Position numbers and translations under genes: made by a program. Under the pieces are notes generated by a model. It worked only from the letters and a program-made list of their open reading frames with translations, made no database searches and had not been told where the DNA came from. From positions 1-7,438 of the forward strand of contig JAGLYT010000075.1 in assembly GCA_023132075.1 (NCBI GenBank): a DNA stretch of 7,438 nucleotides, written 5' to 3'. The DNA is from JAGLHV01 sp023132075 [NCBI: bacterium]. GTDB lineage: Bacteria; CBDUZB01; JAGLHV01. The first letter of the stretch is position 1; each line of letters opens with the position of its first letter. This document shows, piece after piece, positions 1-6,479 of the stretch.

Positions 1-1190
1 GTTCCGGAACAACAGTGCATGATGAATCAAACAACAAAGCTGATGGAACACTTCAGGGTGCCCCGACATGGGTAACTCATAATGGAAGAATGGGAGTCCT
101 ATTTGATGACCCCGGGGATTATATTTCCGTTGACCACGCTCTTAATCTTGCTTCTAATAATGTAACATTTATTGCATGGATTAATGCAACATCTACTGCT
201 CAGACCTACAGTATAATTATTGGACAAAATTCAGGTGACCACTATTACTTCGGCCTACACTTAGATGAACTGCTGTTCGGATGGCAATACGGTATTTTCT
301 GGTCAGATCACCACACAACAAATTCAAATTTGGCTACAAATACCCTGTATTACGTCGCAGTTTCTTACGATGGAGAAAAAAAATGCTTTTATGTTAATAA
401 ATCACTTAGAAACAGTTTTGATGAAACACTCAATATTGGAATATCGCCAGGGACAATCGAAATAGGGAAAATAACCCCATCAACCTATTTTACAGGAACA
501 ATCTATGAAATCTGGATTTTTAATAAAACATTAACTCCTGCCGAAATAAGTCAAATTCACGACAACACACATTACACAACAGGTAATCTTGTTTCTATTG
601 CAAAAGATGCCGAAGAAATTGGCGTTTCCGGTGATGTGTGGAAGCAAATTAGTTGTAATGTTGATATTCCACCAACTACAAATGTCGATATATATGCAAG
701 AACTTCCTTTGATAACGGAATGAGTGATTCATGGACAGATTGGACCCTTATTCAAGCAAATGCAGGAAGTGAAATAATCTATGATTTACCATTAGAAAAC
801 AGAGAAAGATATGGACAATGGAAATTAGAGTTGGAAACAACCGATGCATCCCTTACCCCGGTAATTCAGAATGTGAATTTTATAAGTGGAAGTATCGCCG
901 TTAAAAAGGAAAATGAAAAAGTTTCCCTCTCCCCCAATCCTTTTACCCCCACCCATCCACCGTATGATAAGGTCTATTTTAATATCGATAATCCACAAGG
1001 CAAATCAGTTAAATTGGAAATTTACAGTATAAAAGGAAGACTCATTTCCCAAAAAAATTTTGCTCCCTCAGAAACTATTTATTGGGACGGCAAGAATAAT
1101 GATGGAGAAATAACCGAGGATGGAGGGTATATATACCAATTGAAAATAGGAAATAAAAACTATACTGGTACGCTGGTATTAGCCAAATAA
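1..1190 (+). CDS. Secreted LamG-fold protein with FlgD-like C-terminal Ig domain, 5' partial
   Basis: The reading frame is open to the left edge (codons run in frame from position 3), so the protein is truncated at its N-terminus and the GTG at 15 is not a credible start. Counting from codon 15, residues about 1-187 resemble a LamG/concanavalin-like jelly roll (strand-turn pattern GVLFDDPGDYISV, FIAWINA, YVAVSYDG, GTIYEIWIFNKTLTPAEI). Residues about 190-295 form a beta-rich linker domain (YARTSFDNG, WTDWT, a TTDASLTPVIQNV ending) often seen in large bacterial surface proteins. Residues about 300-391 are a FlgD-like/CTD-like Ig module: SPNPFTP opening, YWDGKNNDG turn, GGYIYQLKIGN and a LVLAK end. 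Family knowledge suggests export and binding of glycan or protein at the cell surface; the ligand cannot be read. The C-terminal module resembles type IX secretion sorting domains, but FlgD_ig is the safer label. A terminator follows 40 nt after the stop. Confidence 0.85.
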   Translation, partial: SGTTVHDESNNKADGTLQGAPTWVTHNGRMGVLFDDPGDYISVDHALNLASNNVTFIAWINATSTAQTYSIIIGQNSGDHYYFGLHLDELLFGWQYGIFWSDHHTTNSNLATNTLYYVAVSYDGEKKCFYVNKSLRNSFDETLNIGISPGTIEIGKITPSTYFTGTIYEIWIFNKTLTPAEISQIHDNTHYTTGNLVSIAKDAEEIGVSGDVWKQISCNVDIPPTTNVDIYARTSFDNGMSDSWTDWTLIQANAGSEIIYDLPLENRERYGQWKLELETTDASLTPVIQNVNFISGSIAVKKENEKVSLSPNPFTPTHPPYDKVYFNIDNPQGKSVKLEIYSIKGRLISQKNFAPSETIYWDGKNNDGEITEDGGYIYQLKIGNKNYTGTLVLAK

Positions 1191-1228
1191 AAATTCACCC
1201 ATAAATTATTTTTTTTAATAAGTCCTTT

Positions 1229-1265
1229 TAAAAACTTGCTCTTTTTAGAGTAAGTTTTTATTTTT
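1229..1265 (+). terminator. Rho-independent terminator of the LamG gene
   Basis: A 13-bp stem pairs 1229-1241 with 1248-1260, including one G-U pair, around a 6-nt loop (TTTTTA at 1242-1247). The right arm ends in a T run that continues through 1265. It lies 38 nt after the TAA stop at 1188-1190 and separates this gene from the downstream operon. Confidence 0.85.
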
Positions 1266-1278
1266 AACACATTAAGTA

Positions 1279-1290
1279 ATTACATGTAAT
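1279..1290. promoter_or_regulatory. 12-bp perfect palindrome, possible operator
   Basis: ATTACATGTAAT is a perfect inverted repeat with no loop, lying between the terminator and the promoters. It has no T run and is too short to act as a terminator, so a dimeric regulator site is a reasonable reading. A chance palindrome in AT-rich DNA cannot be excluded, and no cognate regulator is identified here. Confidence 0.3.
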
Positions 1291-1327
1291 CCTTATCTCA
1301 ATAGAAATACCCCCTTTCAAGAATGAA

Positions 1328-1356
1328 TTGTTAACATATATTTATCTACATATAAA
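1328..1356 (+). promoter_or_regulatory. Possible second, upstream sigma70-type promoter
   Basis: TTGTTA (1328-1333) and TATAAA (1351-1356) are separated by exactly 17 bp. They match the -35 and -10 consensus at 4/6 and 5/6 positions. The site points at the barrel-TPR operon, 39 bp upstream of the better promoter. In such AT-rich DNA a match of this quality can arise by chance, hence the low confidence. Confidence 0.35.
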
Positions 1357-1397
1357 AAAGACAGTATTGACAATTTTCCTTTCTTAACTTATATTTA
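1331..1397 (+). repeat. 14-bp near-perfect direct repeat flanking and covering the promoter
   Basis: TTAACATATATTTA (1331-1344) recurs as TTAACTTATATTTA (1384-1397) with one mismatch. The starts are 53 bp apart, close to five helical turns. The second copy covers the -10 box of the main promoter. A shorter repeat, ACATATA at 1334-1340 and 1348-1354 (14 bp apart), sits just upstream of the -35 box. These could be sites for the OmpR-type regulator encoded downstream, but low complexity is an alternative explanation. Confidence 0.4.
1367..1395 (+). promoter_or_regulatory. Sigma70-type promoter of the barrel-TPR/kinase/regulator operon
   Basis: A perfect -35 box TTGACA (1367-1372) is followed after exactly 17 bp by TATATT (1390-1395), five of six matches to the -10 consensus. 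Transcription would start near 1402, giving a 5' leader of roughly 35-40 nt before the GTG at 1440. It is the best promoter candidate in the only sizeable intergenic gap. Confidence 0.75.
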
Positions 1398-1427
1398 GAA
1401 TAAGTAGCTATGGAACTAAAGATATAA

Positions 1428-1433
1428 AAAGGT
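1428..1433 (+). promoter_or_regulatory. Ribosome binding site fixing the GTG start at 1440
   Basis: AAAGGT ends 6 nt before the GTG at 1440. An ATG at 1438 overlaps that GTG but is followed at once by TGA (ATGTGA), so it cannot start the gene. GTG at 1440, leading directly into a signal peptide, is the start. Confidence 0.65.
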
Positions 1434-1439
1434 AAAAAT

Positions 1440-3383
1440 GTGAAAAAACATTTTTTTATTATTTCAATATTTATACTCTTCCCCCAAATGGTTTTAGCTT
1501 CCTTTGAAGACACTCAAATCGGAGCAAGACAATCCGGAATGGCTGAAGCCTATTCGGCTATTGCCGACGACTGTTATACTCTTTTTTTCAACCCTTCCGG
1601 TTTAGTCAATATTAAACAAATAGAAATTGCCAGTATGTACTCCACTCTTTACAGCGGATTAGACGACGATTCAACTCTATCCAATCAGTCTTTTGCCTTC
1701 GTATTCCCTATAAATAAACGACATAGTGTTGGCCTGGGTTGGTATGCAAAAAACTTTTCAGAACTTTATTACGAAAATACTTTCATTGCAGGATATGGAT
1801 ATAGAATATTTAAAATCTTATCGATAGGGGCAAATTTAAAAGCAAGATGTAAAAGATATGCTTCCAACGAATGGACGAGAATAATTCCTGCTTTCAATAC
1901 TAAAAAAGAAGTAACAAAAATTACTTCTGATTTGGGCTTTTTATTAAATCTGGAGGAACATTTTTTAGGTTTGTCTTTCCAGGATTTAACCCAACCCGAT
2001 GTTGGCCTGCTGGATAAAAGTATATTACCCATGACTGCCCGATTAGCTTATTTTCGTCAATTTACACCAAACTTAAAAATAGGAACGGATGTTGTCTTCC
2101 GGAATAAGAATTATGAAATAAATGCAGGTTTTGAGAATGAGCTTAAAAAAACACTGGAAGGGTTTAATTTAAGAGGGGGATTTAGTATTGGTAATGACCA
2201 ATATAAGATGATTGCTTTAGGATTAGGTTACCAATTCGATAAACTCCGAGAATTTCAAATCAATTATGCTTTTAATTATCCTTTATCCGGAATAGAAGGA
2301 ACCCTGGGCTCACATTTATTTTCTTTGGATATTAAGTTTGGTGAAAACAGGCATCTTACCCAACAAGGAAAAAAAATTGCCAGAGAAAAGAAAGAAATGG
2401 AAAAGAAAAATAAAATTAAATTACAAAAAGAATACAATCAGGCGTTAAATTTATTCATAAATAATCGGTTAATAGAAGCCTATGAAGCATTTGGAACTAT
2501 ACTCAAAGCAAACCCAGCAAACTTTCCTAAGATTATGATTAACTGTAAAAAAAAGAGGAAATTGATTTTAAAACAAATAAAAGAAATGATTAAAAAGGAA
2601 GCAAAATCACAAGATTATTACTATGCACAAGGATTTGTAAGTTATAGCAAGCACGATTATAAAAATGCCATAAATAAATGGAGTAAAATTACAGTATTGA
2701 ATCCCCATTTCCAAGAAGTAAGCATTTATCTTGATAAAATAAAAACAATTCTAAAAGAAGAAAAAGAGCGAAAAATAACAAAAAAGATAAATAAAGCAAA
2801 CGTTTTACTTAAAACAGGTGTAGATTTATTTAAACAGCAACTTTATTCAGAAGCCATCCTGTACTTTCAATCATCATATAGGCTATATCCCACTGAGGAA
2901 ACAAAGCTCTATATTCGCCGGTCAAAAATAAGACTCGAGAAGATTATACGAAAATTGGAATCGAAACAAATTTCAAAAACTGAATCCAAAGCGGGCATTA
3001 ATAAGACAAGTTCACAGGAACAAAAATTAAAAATAGAACAACTCATCAGTAAAGGAATCATTGAATATCGTCTGAAGAATTTTAAAAAGGCCATGGGATG
3101 TTTCAGTAATGCCTTAGAATTGGATCCGGAAAACGAAAATTTAAGAGTTTATCAAAAACGAGCCCGAATGCACCTGGAAAAAGACACTATTTCCATCGAT
3201 AAAGAGGATGAAGATCAAATTAACAAACTTTATAAACAAGGGGTAATGAAATATATGCAAGGAACTTTACCGGAAGCCATCAAAATATGGGAAGAAATTT
3301 TAACTATCGATCCAAATAATGAAAAAGTAATTAATAGTTTAATTAAATCTAGAAAAGAATTAGCTATAGAAAAAGCCAAATGA
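1440..3383 (+). CDS. PorV-like outer-membrane beta-barrel protein fused to a C-terminal TPR array
   Basis: This 647-residue protein starts with a signal peptide (KK, hydrophobic stretch 5-19, likely cleavage after VLA at 20). Next comes the hallmark N-terminus of PorV/PorQ and FadL-related barrels: GARQSGMAEAYSAIADD at 28-44, then FFNPSGL at 49-55. Residues about 60-300 alternate in the manner of beta strands and end in FSLDIKF, consistent with an outer-membrane barrel. A lysine-rich link (305-330) leads to about five TPR-like helix pairs at 330-361, 391-424, 456-488, 534-566 and 595-628, several with the NP or DP ending typical of TPRs (LDPEN, IDPNN). By family topology the tail should lie in the periplasm. 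Its stop overlaps the kinase start by 4 nt (ATGA), so translation is probably coupled. The barrel could be a type IX-like shuttle, a transporter or a sensor scaffold; the sequence does not decide. Confidence 0.85.
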   Translation: MKKHFFIISIFILFPQMVLASFEDTQIGARQSGMAEAYSAIADDCYTLFFNPSGLVNIKQIEIASMYSTLYSGLDDDSTLSNQSFAFVFPINKRHSVGLGWYAKNFSELYYENTFIAGYGYRIFKILSIGANLKARCKRYASNEWTRIIPAFNTKKEVTKITSDLGFLLNLEEHFLGLSFQDLTQPDVGLLDKSILPMTARLAYFRQFTPNLKIGTDVVFRNKNYEINAGFENELKKTLEGFNLRGGFSIGNDQYKMIALGLGYQFDKLREFQINYAFNYPLSGIEGTLGSHLFSLDIKFGENRHLTQQGKKIAREKKEMEKKNKIKLQKEYNQALNLFINNRLIEAYEAFGTILKANPANFPKIMINCKKKRKLILKQIKEMIKKEAKSQDYYYAQGFVSYSKHDYKNAINKWSKITVLNPHFQEVSIYLDKIKTILKEEKERKITKKINKANVLLKTGVDLFKQQLYSEAILYFQSSYRLYPTEETKLYIRRSKIRLEKIIRKLESKQISKTESKAGINKTSSQEQKLKIEQLISKGIIEYRLKNFKKAMGCFSNALELDPENENLRVYQKRARMHLEKDTISIDKEDEDQINKLYKQGVMKYMQGTLPEAIKIWEEILTIDPNNEKVINSLIKSRKELAIEKAK

Positions 3384-4780
3384 GTATAAAATTAAAATTC
3401 AGCCTATTGGTTTCAATTTTAAACATTTTAATAATCTCGTTGGTCAGTTTTTTTATTTTAAGAGCCGAGAGAAAATTAGTTGCTGAAGATATACAAGACA
3501 AGCAAATTACTTTACTTAATGGCTTTATTCAAGTTTGTAAAGACTCTTATGTTAACGAAGAAGAATTAGGTTTATTCAATTATGTAAAAGTCATCAAGAA
3601 TACACCGGCAATACAATATCTTTTATATATCGACAAAGGAAAAATAAAGGTTTGTGACAACCCTGTTTTAATAGGTAAAGAAATTGAAAATCAAGATTTT
3701 TTTGCTATAAAAAAAAAGGGAGTTATCGTCTTTCGCTCATATTTCCAAAATAAAAAAATAATCCAGGAATTATCTTCCAATATTTCAGTAAAAGATAAAA
3801 ACATAGGGACAGCAATAATAGGTTTTTCCGATGAAGTATTACGGAAACTTATAAGTGAATCCTTCGTTAAAAGCAAGAAAATAATCGTTTTAATATCAAT
3901 GCTGGGTATATTTCTGGGAATATTGGGTGCAATATTCTTAAGTAATATGATTATAGCTCCCATAAAAATTTTAGCCACAAATACCAAATGGATAGGCGAA
4001 GGAAAATTAGACCGAAAGATTGAAATAAAAAGTAATGATGAAATAGGACAACTGGCTTCTGCTTTCAACCAAATGACTCAGAAATTAAAAGAACTTGACC
4101 GGATGAAACAGGATTTTACTTCCAGTGTAACCCATGATTTGAAAAGTCCCCTAAACATCATCCGGAATTGTATCAATTATGTACTGAAAAAGAAAAAAGA
4201 AAATCGGGACAAAACTGAAATTGAACTTTTACTTACTGCACAAAATAATGTGGACCGGCTTTCAAAATATATTACCACACTATTAGATGTAGCCAAAATC
4301 GAGTCAGCTAAATCGGAACTATTTAAAGAGCAATTTAATATACTCACTCTTATAAAAGAAGTAATAGAATTTTTTTCTTTTTCTGCAAAAGAAAAAAATG
4401 TAATAATGCGGATTCAAAATGTAAAGGAAGAATTTTTTGTTAATGCTGACTTACAAAAAATAAGACAACTTATTATGAATTTGGTAAGCAATGCCTTAAA
4501 ATATACTGAAAAAGGAGAAATATGTATAGAAGTAAGCAAACAAATTACAGGCATTCAAGTTTCAGTGAGTGATACAGGATGTGGAATTCCTCAAAAATAT
4601 CTTACTAAAATATTCGATAAATTCTATAGAGTTCAAAGAGAAAATATCAACCGAATTGATGGAACAGGTTTAGGACTAAGTATATGTAACAGTATTATCG
4701 AAGCACACAAAGGAAAGATTTGGGTTAAAAGTAAAATCAATCAAGGGAGCTCATTTTTATTTTTCATCCCTAATAGCTAG
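3380..4780 (+). CDS. Membrane sensor histidine kinase (sCache-like, HAMP, HisKA, HATPase_c)
   Basis: This 466-residue kinase should autophosphorylate on histidine and pass phosphate to the regulator encoded next. The first membrane helix is at about 8-27. A periplasmic region of about 140 residues (28-167) follows, with a VCDNPVLIGKEI stretch reminiscent of single-Cache sensors. The second helix is at about 168-190, and HAMP at about 190-242 (API near its start, DEIGQLASAFNQM near its end). The HisKA H-box is THDLKSPLN with His252. The catalytic domain has the N-box (MNLVSNALKYT, Asn371), G1 (DTGCGIP, 398-404), F-box (IFDKFYRV) and G2 (GTGLGLS, 428-434), so all catalytic motifs are intact. 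The start has no Shine-Dalgarno of its own; it overlaps the upstream stop as ATGA, implying coupling to the barrel-TPR protein. The ligand is unknown and the Cache assignment is tentative. Confidence 0.95.
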   Translation: MSIKLKFSLLVSILNILIISLVSFFILRAERKLVAEDIQDKQITLLNGFIQVCKDSYVNEEELGLFNYVKVIKNTPAIQYLLYIDKGKIKVCDNPVLIGKEIENQDFFAIKKKGVIVFRSYFQNKKIIQELSSNISVKDKNIGTAIIGFSDEVLRKLISESFVKSKKIIVLISMLGIFLGILGAIFLSNMIIAPIKILATNTKWIGEGKLDRKIEIKSNDEIGQLASAFNQMTQKLKELDRMKQDFTSSVTHDLKSPLNIIRNCINYVLKKKKENRDKTEIELLLTAQNNVDRLSKYITTLLDVAKIESAKSELFKEQFNILTLIKEVIEFFSFSAKEKNVIMRIQNVKEEFFVNADLQKIRQLIMNLVSNALKYTEKGEICIEVSKQITGIQVSVSDTGCGIPQKYLTKIFDKFYRVQRENINRIDGTGLGLSICNSIIEAHKGKIWVKSKINQGSSFLFFIPNS

Positions 4781-4784
4781 GTGA
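4779..4784 (+). promoter_or_regulatory. Ribosome binding site of the response regulator, overlapping the kinase stop
   Basis: AGGTGA begins inside the TAG stop of the kinase (4778-4780) and ends 4 nt before the ATG at 4789. Regulator initiation is thus physically tied to termination of the kinase. Confidence 0.6.
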
Positions 4785-4788
4785 TTTT

Positions 4789-5481
4789 ATGCAATTTGTT
4801 CGACTTTTGATTGTTGATGATGAAATAGATTTTTTTCGAACAATACAGGTAATCTTAGAGGAAAACCTTTTTGTTGTCTCTTATGCAAAAGACACCAAAG
4901 AAGCCCTGGAAAAAATTAAACAGGCTAAACCAGACTTGATTCTTTTAGATATAAGGATGCCGGGAATGGATGGTTTTCAATTTTGCCGCAATCTGAAAAG
5001 TGAAATAACTACCGCAAATATACCTCTAATATTTTTAAGTAATAAAAGAGCTGAGTTTGATAAAGTCCTGGGATTAGAATTGGGAGCAGAAGATTTCATA
5101 ACAAAATCCACCAGAGAAAGGGAGTTATTAGCAAGAATTAAAACTGTTCTGAGAAGAAAAAAAGGTATAGTAGAAAATAATGATTTTATATTAACTTATA
5201 AAAAACTTTCTATAAATTTAGACAGAAGAAAAATTTTACTACATAATAAAAAAATTTACTTAACTCCGAAGGAATTTGATTTATTAGTTCTTTTCATTAA
5301 AAAAAGAGGCCGGGTATTAAATCGTACTTTTTTAGTCGAAAATGTCTGGGGGTACGAATATTTTAAGAGTTCAAGAACTATCGATACTCATGTAAAACAA
5401 TTAAGGAAAAAATTAGGTGCTTATGGAAAGAAAATTGTAACTTTAAAAGGAGTAGGATATGTTTTTGAAGAAGATGAATAA
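4789..5481 (+). CDS. OmpR/PhoB-family response regulator
   Basis: At 230 residues this is full length for the family. The receiver domain (about 3-122) has the acidic pair Asp10-Asp11, phospho-acceptor Asp54 (LLDIRMPGMDG), the LS switch at Ser84 and conserved Lys106. The usual cis-proline after that lysine (KP-F/Y) is replaced: the sequence reads ITKST. The winged-helix DNA-binding domain (about 133-227) has the typical LTPKEFDLL, a recognition-helix region RTIDTHVKQLRKKLG and the wing ending GVGYVFE. The start lies 8 nt after the kinase stop, so it should be the kinase's partner and act on promoters in the cytoplasm. Targets are unknown; the promoter region at 1328-1397, with its repeats, is a candidate for autoregulation. 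No strong terminator follows before the convergent gene. Confidence 0.95.
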   Translation: MQFVRLLIVDDEIDFFRTIQVILEENLFVVSYAKDTKEALEKIKQAKPDLILLDIRMPGMDGFQFCRNLKSEITTANIPLIFLSNKRAEFDKVLGLELGAEDFITKSTRERELLARIKTVLRRKKGIVENNDFILTYKKLSINLDRRKILLHNKKIYLTPKEFDLLVLFIKKRGRVLNRTFLVENVWGYEYFKSSRTIDTHVKQLRKKLGAYGKKIVTLKGVGYVFEEDE

Positions 5482-5490
5482 ATTTATCTT
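5471..5490 (+). terminator. Weak AT-rich hairpin in the convergent gap, doubtful terminator
   Basis: AAGATGA and TTATCTT-like arms at 5471-5490 can pair (7-8 bp with one G-U) around a small loop. No uninterrupted T run follows directly, although a T-rich stretch lies near 5511-5520. It is the only hairpin seen between the regulator stop and the end of the facing gene, so it may provide weak termination. Confidence 0.2.
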
Positions 5491-5510
5491 CCACTTATTT
5501 AATTATTATC

Positions 5511-6479
5511 TTATTTTTTTCCCGGAGGATTATTTTTCAATAACCGGCGGGTTAAAGAAATTGTTTCCCTTACAATATAAACAGCCTTTTTCAAGTTAGT
5601 ATGGTATCCGGATCTTTTGGTGGTATATTGGCGAATTACCAGAACATCAACATCTCCTGATGCCTGCAATTCAAAAACTATTTTTTTCGGCGGATTTTCA
5701 AGTAACTGTTCTTTTTTAAGAAAAAATCCTGCTTCTTTTTTGGCAATCAAAACACAATAAAGATAAGGATAATCTTTTCCCTGCACATTATTCATAGAGA
5801 GTTGAACCTGCATTCCCAAAAAACATTCCGGAGCATTGAGAAACCGTATCATCAGCCGGGCATCATCCGGAATACGGCCTTTCCCTTTGATTTCTCTGGT
5901 AGAAAGCATTGGCAAAACTTGAATATCACTGGGATTAGCCAGCGCAGCCATAATCTTTTCCAGAGAATTAATTTTTATAATTAACTTGTCTCTTTTCAAA
6001 AAAGTCCTTATCCCTGTAATCCAATGAAAACCAAAAAGGACGAACACATCTATAGTCCAATATAAAGCAAGCTTCAATTCTTCTAAAATATAATAAAGTC
6101 CGAACCAAACTGCAAAACCAATCAAAGCTACTAATATAAAAACAACCACACCTAAAGGATTAGTAATATCAAAAGCATCTGTATCCCATTTTTTTAGTTG
6201 TTCTTGTTTGGTTTTAACTTTTTTGTATTCATCGGGGGTAACCTGCGTCCATTTTCCTTTGCTTACGACAATCGTTTTATCAAAATATCCTTTGATAAAA
6301 CTTAAACTTACTCCGAGCCCTAAAAAAATAAGCCCGAACCAAAAATGAAAAAATAATTGAATCAAAAGCCCAATGACAATAAAAAACAAGACAAATTTCA
6401 TCCGGGTAGAATAGGATAATTTTTTAGCAAAAAGAAACTGAATATCCCCTTGTTTTTGAGGATCGGGAAAAATACTCAC
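5511..6479 (-). CDS. Four-helix membrane protein of unknown function, with a cytoplasmic C-terminal domain
   Basis: I do not recognise this 322-residue family. Hydrophobic segments lie at about 28-45, 47-63, 109-131 and 138-156. A lysine-rich loop (about 64-105) separates the two helix pairs. Basic residues at the N-terminus, in that loop and just after the fourth helix (RTFLKRDK) place these parts in the cytoplasm by the positive-inside rule. Residues about 165-322 form a soluble, probably mixed alpha/beta domain without an obvious catalytic motif; DVDVLVIRQYTTKRSGYHT (277-294) looks like its most distinctive stretch. There is no cleavable signal peptide. The start is GTG, overlapping the stop of the radical SAM gene by 4 nt (GTGA), with a perfect AAGGAGG 7 nt upstream, so the start is well supported. 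Co-translation suggests it partners the radical SAM enzyme, as membrane anchor, exporter part or substrate; none is shown. Confidence 0.8.
   Translation of the reverse strand: MSIFPDPQKQGDIQFLFAKKLSYSTRMKFVLFFIVIGLLIQLFFHFWFGLIFLGLGVSLSFIKGYFDKTIVVSKGKWTQVTPDEYKKVKTKQEQLKKWDTDAFDITNPLGVVVFILVALIGFAVWFGLYYILEELKLALYWTIDVFVLFGFHWITGIRTFLKRDKLIIKINSLEKIMAALANPSDIQVLPMLSTREIKGKGRIPDDARLMIRFLNAPECFLGMQVQLSMNNVQGKDYPYLYCVLIAKKEAGFFLKKEQLLENPPKKIVFELQASGDVDVLVIRQYTTKRSGYHTNLKKAVYIVRETISLTRRLLKNNPPGKK

Noticed and set aside
15-17. GTG at 15 as the start of the LamG protein.
   Set aside because: The frame is open upstream to the edge (S-G-T-T before it), there is no ribosome binding site or signal peptide, and the jelly-roll fold would lack its beginning.
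1769-2032. Minus-strand open frame inside the barrel gene (similar ones at 2909-3094 and 3691-4068).
   Set aside because: These are antisense to strongly supported coding sequence, lack ribosome binding sites, and show no recognisable domain.
2427-3383. TPR region considered as a separate gene wrongly joined to the barrel.
   Set aside because: The frame is continuous without a stop, internal ribosome binding site or promoter between barrel and TPR, and the barrel alone would end naturally into the lysine-rich linker.
3709-3720. A9 followed by GGG in the kinase gene, forming an in-phase A-AAA-AAG slippery heptamer like that of dnaX.
   Set aside because: A -1 shift would reach a stop after about a dozen codons and give a bare periplasmic fragment. 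No downstream stem-loop or stimulatory upstream Shine-Dalgarno was seen, and such A runs are expected in lysine-rich AT-rich genes.
5554-5575. AACCGGCGGGTT in the 3' end of the membrane protein gene as a terminator stem.
   Set aside because: Only 4 bp can pair, it lies inside coding sequence, and no T run follows on either strand.
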